A stretch of 51,690 nt of DNA from an uncultured Saprospirales bacterium (GTDB lineage Bacteria; Bacteroidota; Bacteroidia; Chitinophagales; Saprospiraceae): assembly GCA_937926355.1 (NCBI GenBank), contig CALAZP010000223.1, positions 1 through 51,690 on the forward strand, given 5' to 3'. Below are positions 51,614-51,690 of the stretch, piece by piece. A program made the position numbers and the translations under genes. The notes beneath the pieces are model-generated. The model saw only the letters and a program-made list of their open reading frames with translations, made no database searches and was not told the DNA's origin. Position 1 is the stretch's first letter; each line of letters starts with the position of its first letter.

Positions 51614-51690
51614 ATGACAGCGAAAGGAAAAATCTTGGAACAGAAATATAAAAAAGTAAGGACCATTTTAATATCTCAACCAAAACCCAC
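51614..51690 (+). CDS. hemD: Uroporphyrinogen-III synthase, N-terminal fragment
   Basis: A frame starting at ATG 51614 and running off the window. The 25 visible residues include KVRTILISQPKPT, which matches the N-terminus of Bacteroidota HemD proteins (IxVSQPKP pattern). HemD closes hydroxymethylbilane to uroporphyrinogen III in haem synthesis. DUF4271 upstream is its usual neighbour, which strengthens a call made on few residues. Confidence 0.7.
   Translation, partial: MTAKGKILEQKYKKVRTILISQPKP

Noticed and set aside
1..51690. CRISPR arrays, IS elements, tRNA genes or prophage genes
   Set aside because: Scanning by eye shows no regularly spaced repeats, transposase or integrase motifs, or cloverleaf-like sequences in the short gaps.

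Overview
This is an A+T-rich, densely coded chromosomal stretch of a Bacteroidota bacterium. The assignment rests on family content: two proteins ending in type IX secretion (T9SS) sorting domains, one of them PorZ-like; DUF5686, DUF4271 and DUF2851 proteins; the long Bacteroidota form of amidophosphoribosyltransferase; BshA; a Cys-rich RicT; and several -7 boxes of the Bacteroidota type TAnnTTTG. The order within the phylum cannot be fixed by eye (Saprospiria- or Cytophagia-like is a guess). The window carries 46 protein genes that I accept, two of them cut by the window edges, plus one small candidate gene. I see no tRNA, rRNA, CRISPR array, insertion sequence, prophage or integrase, and no gene-free stretch longer than about 170 bases.

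Layout. 1-2031 (+): the end of an alpha/beta hydrolase and an S41 C-terminal processing protease. 2028-8497 (-): a tight run from a small membrane protein through mutL, two rhomboid proteases and an EEP-fold membrane protein to cysS. 8617-12960 (+): a DUF5686 outer-membrane-type protein and a purF-like gene. 12957-14012 (-): an M42 aminopeptidase. 14062-17196 (+): a polysaccharide flippase, a TPR protein and a membrane protein. 17207-18996 (-): lptC and a CNNM/CorC protein. 19142-20768 (+): pssA, purS and rsmI, translationally coupled. 20765-24533 (-): holB, ricT and lpd. 24573-27524 (+): a PTPS-like enzyme, an FAD oxidoreductase and a polyferredoxin-type membrane protein, with overlapping genes. 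27503-37246 (-): an envelope block of M16-like protein, mreB, mreC, mreD, mrdA, folA, DUF2851, lpxK and an acyltransferase. 37328-41399 (+): dnaN, nadD and a porZ-like gene. 41410-45466 (-): bshA and a T9SS-secreted adhesin-like protein. 45604-48398 (+): a CarH/LitR-like MerR regulator and an acyl-CoA synthetase. 48427-50728 (-): a small membrane-protein candidate and a PpiD-like chaperone. 50895-51690 (+): DUF4271 and the start of hemD.

How the genes fit together. Most of the window is core metabolism and envelope building: cell elongation (mreBCD-mrdA), lipid A (lpxK), LPS transport (lptC), phospholipids (pssA, plsC-like), surface polysaccharide export (flippase), outer-membrane protein folding (PpiD-like), T9SS output (porZ-like and its cargo), purine synthesis (purF, purS), replication and repair (dnaN, holB, mutL), cofactors (folA, nadD, hemD, PTPS) and thiol redox (bshA, lpd).

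The least ordinary points are: the coupled PTPS/FAD oxidoreductase/Fe-S membrane module; a CarH-like regulator with Gln at the expected cobalamin axial His; a MutL with degenerate endonuclease motifs; a lone M16 protein lacking HxxEH with a C8 tract near its start; and convergent gene pairs that overlap at their stop codons, leaving no room for intergenic terminators. I saw no clearly new multi-gene defence or mobile system.
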